Positions 62,625 to 64,000 of a DNA stretch of 64,000 bases are shown here, piece by piece. The stretch is taken from the NCBI GenBank assembly GCA_031277615.1, contig JAITMC010000006.1, positions 1 to 64,000 on the forward strand, in the 5' to 3' direction. The translations under genes and the position numbers were made by a program. This stretch comes from Chryseobacterium sp. GTDB lineage: Bacteria; Bacteroidota; Bacteroidia; Flavobacteriales; Weeksellaceae. How positions within the stretch are numbered: position 1 is the stretch's first letter; each line of letters opens with the position of its first letter. The notes under the pieces were generated by a model. The model had not been told where the DNA came from and did no database searches. It saw nothing but the letters and a program-made list of their open reading frames with translations.

Positions 62625-62857
62625 ATTTGGCGAACCTTAAAGTATTTTTTAACGCTCCTGCATCTTAGGTCAGTTCAGCCCTTCCTATTCAATCTATTTT
62701 TCCGTTAATCACAATCCGTCTGTTTTCACTATAAATGTATATTCTCTTCAAGTTTTGAGACTGATCACGAATTATTACAGCCCATCAGTAATTTGCCAAA
62801 ATATTGCTTATCTTTGAACGGTGTCCCCTCTTTTAATAAGAAGCACCAGCAATAACC

Positions 62858-63751
62858 ATGATAAAACATACTTTTTCGATCATTATAACGATTGTTTCCA
62901 CGATCAGCTCATTCGCCCAAAGCAATGCTGCCAACGACACCATTCCTTTGACAATCAACGAACAGAATACGATTTATGTAAAATCAGTCTTCAATAAAAA
63001 AGATACACTCAATCTGAACTTTGATACCGGCACCTCCGACCTTGTTCTGACGAATAATACTCTGAAAAACAAGCTTCACTCAGAAACTGAACTGTACCAT
63101 ACCTCCTACGATTTAAAAATAGGAAGCCGGAATTATACAACTAAAGTGTTTGATGCGGAATTATCGGGCCACGGTACGGACGGAAGGTTTGGCTGGGATT
63201 TCTTTAAAGATCAGGTCGTGGAGATCAACTATGATAAAAGTATTCTGGTGATTCATGCCCAAACGCCTCAGTACGTTTTGAAAGACCCTGCGTATACAAA
63301 ACTCAACATCACCTATTTTGCCAATGTATTTTCTGTAGAAAGCACGATGATCCAAAACGGGGTTCATAGTAAAAATTCATTTCTGTTTGATACGGGCTAC
63401 CAGAGAACCGCTATGCTTGATCATGATCTGATGAAGGAATCAAAATTCCCTTCCGAGAAAATGGAAGTGATCAAAAAAGTAATCATGAAAGGTGCTCAGG
63501 GAAATGAGATCCCTGTTATCACCTCTAATCTGGAAGGCTTAAAAATCGGAAATTACATCCTGAAAAACGTACCGGTTCAACAATTAACGTCCCACAAACC
63601 TTTAAAAAATAAGAATATCCACATTCTCGGAAATGAAGTCCTGAAAAGATTTGACACCTTTCTTGATTTCAAAAACAATGTGGTGTATATGAAACCGAAT
63701 AAATTGTATGATGCGGAATATATCGAGAAGAAAAAGAATATCAGCGGCTAG
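62858..63751 (+). CDS. Retropepsin-like aspartyl protease family protein
   Basis: 297 residues with a signal peptide (to about residue 20, ending SSFAQ). Two Asp-Thr-Gly motifs occur: LNFDTGTSD (Asp-56) and FLFDTGYQRTA (about residue 177), so both lobes of a pepsin/retropepsin-like fold are in one chain. HILGNEVLKRFDTFLDFKNN near the end is typical for this bacterial family. Probably a periplasmic or surface protease. A TATCTTTG box lies about 45 bases upstream. Its stop codon overlaps the convergent gene's stop. Confidence 0.87.
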   Translation: MIKHTFSIIITIVSTISSFAQSNAANDTIPLTINEQNTIYVKSVFNKKDTLNLNFDTGTSDLVLTNNTLKNKLHSETELYHTSYDLKIGSRNYTTKVFDAELSGHGTDGRFGWDFFKDQVVEINYDKSILVIHAQTPQYVLKDPAYTKLNITYFANVFSVESTMIQNGVHSKNSFLFDTGYQRTAMLDHDLMKESKFPSEKMEVIKKVIMKGAQGNEIPVITSNLEGLKIGNYILKNVPVQQLTSHKPLKNKNIHILGNEVLKRFDTFLDFKNNVVYMKPNKLYDAEYIEKKKNISG

Positions 63752-64000
63752 GATTTTTTATCTGATAAATAATCTTCAATTTTGTGATATAATTCATCTT
63801 CACTTTCTTTTATGGTTTTATGTGCTGTATCTATAATGATTCGTTCTTCTCTCCATTGATGAAATTCACAGTTCTGAATGCTCTCCCAATCGGGAATCTT
63901 TAAATTTTCAACTTCAGCAACCCGTGATTCAGCTCGTTGCTGATGCTCTTTTTTGTCTGAACAAATCGTCTCAATATTGATAAAATCACAATGACTGGAT
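63748..64000 (-). CDS. P-loop kinase-like/ATP-binding protein, partial
   Basis: Only the last 83 codons or so are in the window: CDFINIETICSDKKEHQQRA, IPDWESIQNCEFHQWREERI and IIDTAHKTIKESEDELYHKI to the stop at 63748. This is the lid and tail pattern (ETICSD...H..R......R.....IPxW......W...R..IDT) of small AAA/shikimate-kinase-like ATP-binding proteins. The Walker A end is outside the window. The gene is convergent with the aspartyl protease (stops overlap). Confidence 0.65.
   Translation of the reverse strand, partial: SSHCDFINIETICSDKKEHQQRAESRVAEVENLKIPDWESIQNCEFHQWREERIIIDTAHKTIKESEDELYHKIEDYLSDKKS

Noticed and set aside
62388-62708. A 106-codon open frame after the T9SS gene
   Set aside because: It begins inside the terminator hairpin and runs across the dispersed repeat, with a GTG start and a basic, aromatic shadow-like composition.

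Overview
The window looks like a chromosomal segment of a Bacteroidota member of the family Weeksellaceae, most like Chryseobacterium. The evidence is low GC with A-rich upstream regions, promoters of the TTG-N17-19-TAnnTTTG type, a type IX secretion sorting domain, DUF6705, DUF2480 and DUF2723 family proteins, and many SPII lipoproteins. I see no rRNA, tRNA, CRISPR array or intact transposase. The assignment is from family content only; no database was searched.

Layout. 1-2531: a large lipoprotein followed by two secreted DUF6705-like paralogues. 3028-7594: small conserved proteins, a sterol-desaturase-family hydroxylase, and a MarR regulator beside a perfect 20-bp palindrome. 6974-10392: a SufR-like Fe-S regulator divergent from a superoxide dismutase operon with an FMN reductase and two ferredoxins, with repeated half-sites between them. 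10445-12178: panE and a frameshifted methyltransferase. 12422-15662: an AT-rich GntR plus Ntn-hydrolase/TPR/beta-lactamase/TPR fusion pair, followed by a decayed fragment. 16393-20471: ordinary oxidoreductase and hypothetical genes, with REP-like palindromes near the end. 20991-23433: a broken Rhs tip region with two toxin-like fragments and their candidate immunity genes. 23455-29579: TPR protein, AraC, a TetX-like monooxygenase, DinB, an S41 peptidase and a VOC protein. 29595-31730: nearly gene-free, rich in hairpins, tiny ORFs and candidate small RNAs. 31800-37606: four tandem paralogous transmembrane TPR-HTH regulators. 38026-49096: a frameshifted acetyltransferase, stress and transport genes, a 1161-aa DUF2723 membrane protein, an SDR, a di-haem peroxidase, and SUKH and WGR-DUF4240 proteins. 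49265-54736: a Crp/Fnr operon, then a putative nitrosative-stress group (Rrf2 regulator, membrane protein, methyltransferase, cytochrome c, Ric di-iron repair protein, hemerythrin) with a shared upstream motif. 54752-60289: a DHFR-like protein, AraC, a repeat-rich intergenic region, a two-component pair and DUF1062. 60629-64000: a T9SS surface protein, an aspartyl protease and a partial P-loop kinase-like gene.

How the parts fit. Two separate blocks (7-10 kb and 51-55 kb) look like redox and nitrosative-stress modules, each led by a regulator with cysteines suited to an Fe-S cluster and each with a candidate operator. Two regions (1-2.5 kb and 21-23.4 kb) look like competition or toxin loci. 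The block at 30-38 kb pairs a tandem family of one-component membrane regulators with repeated small-transcript elements. Several genes carry single-base frameshifts, some in G runs, so sequence error must be separated from real decay.
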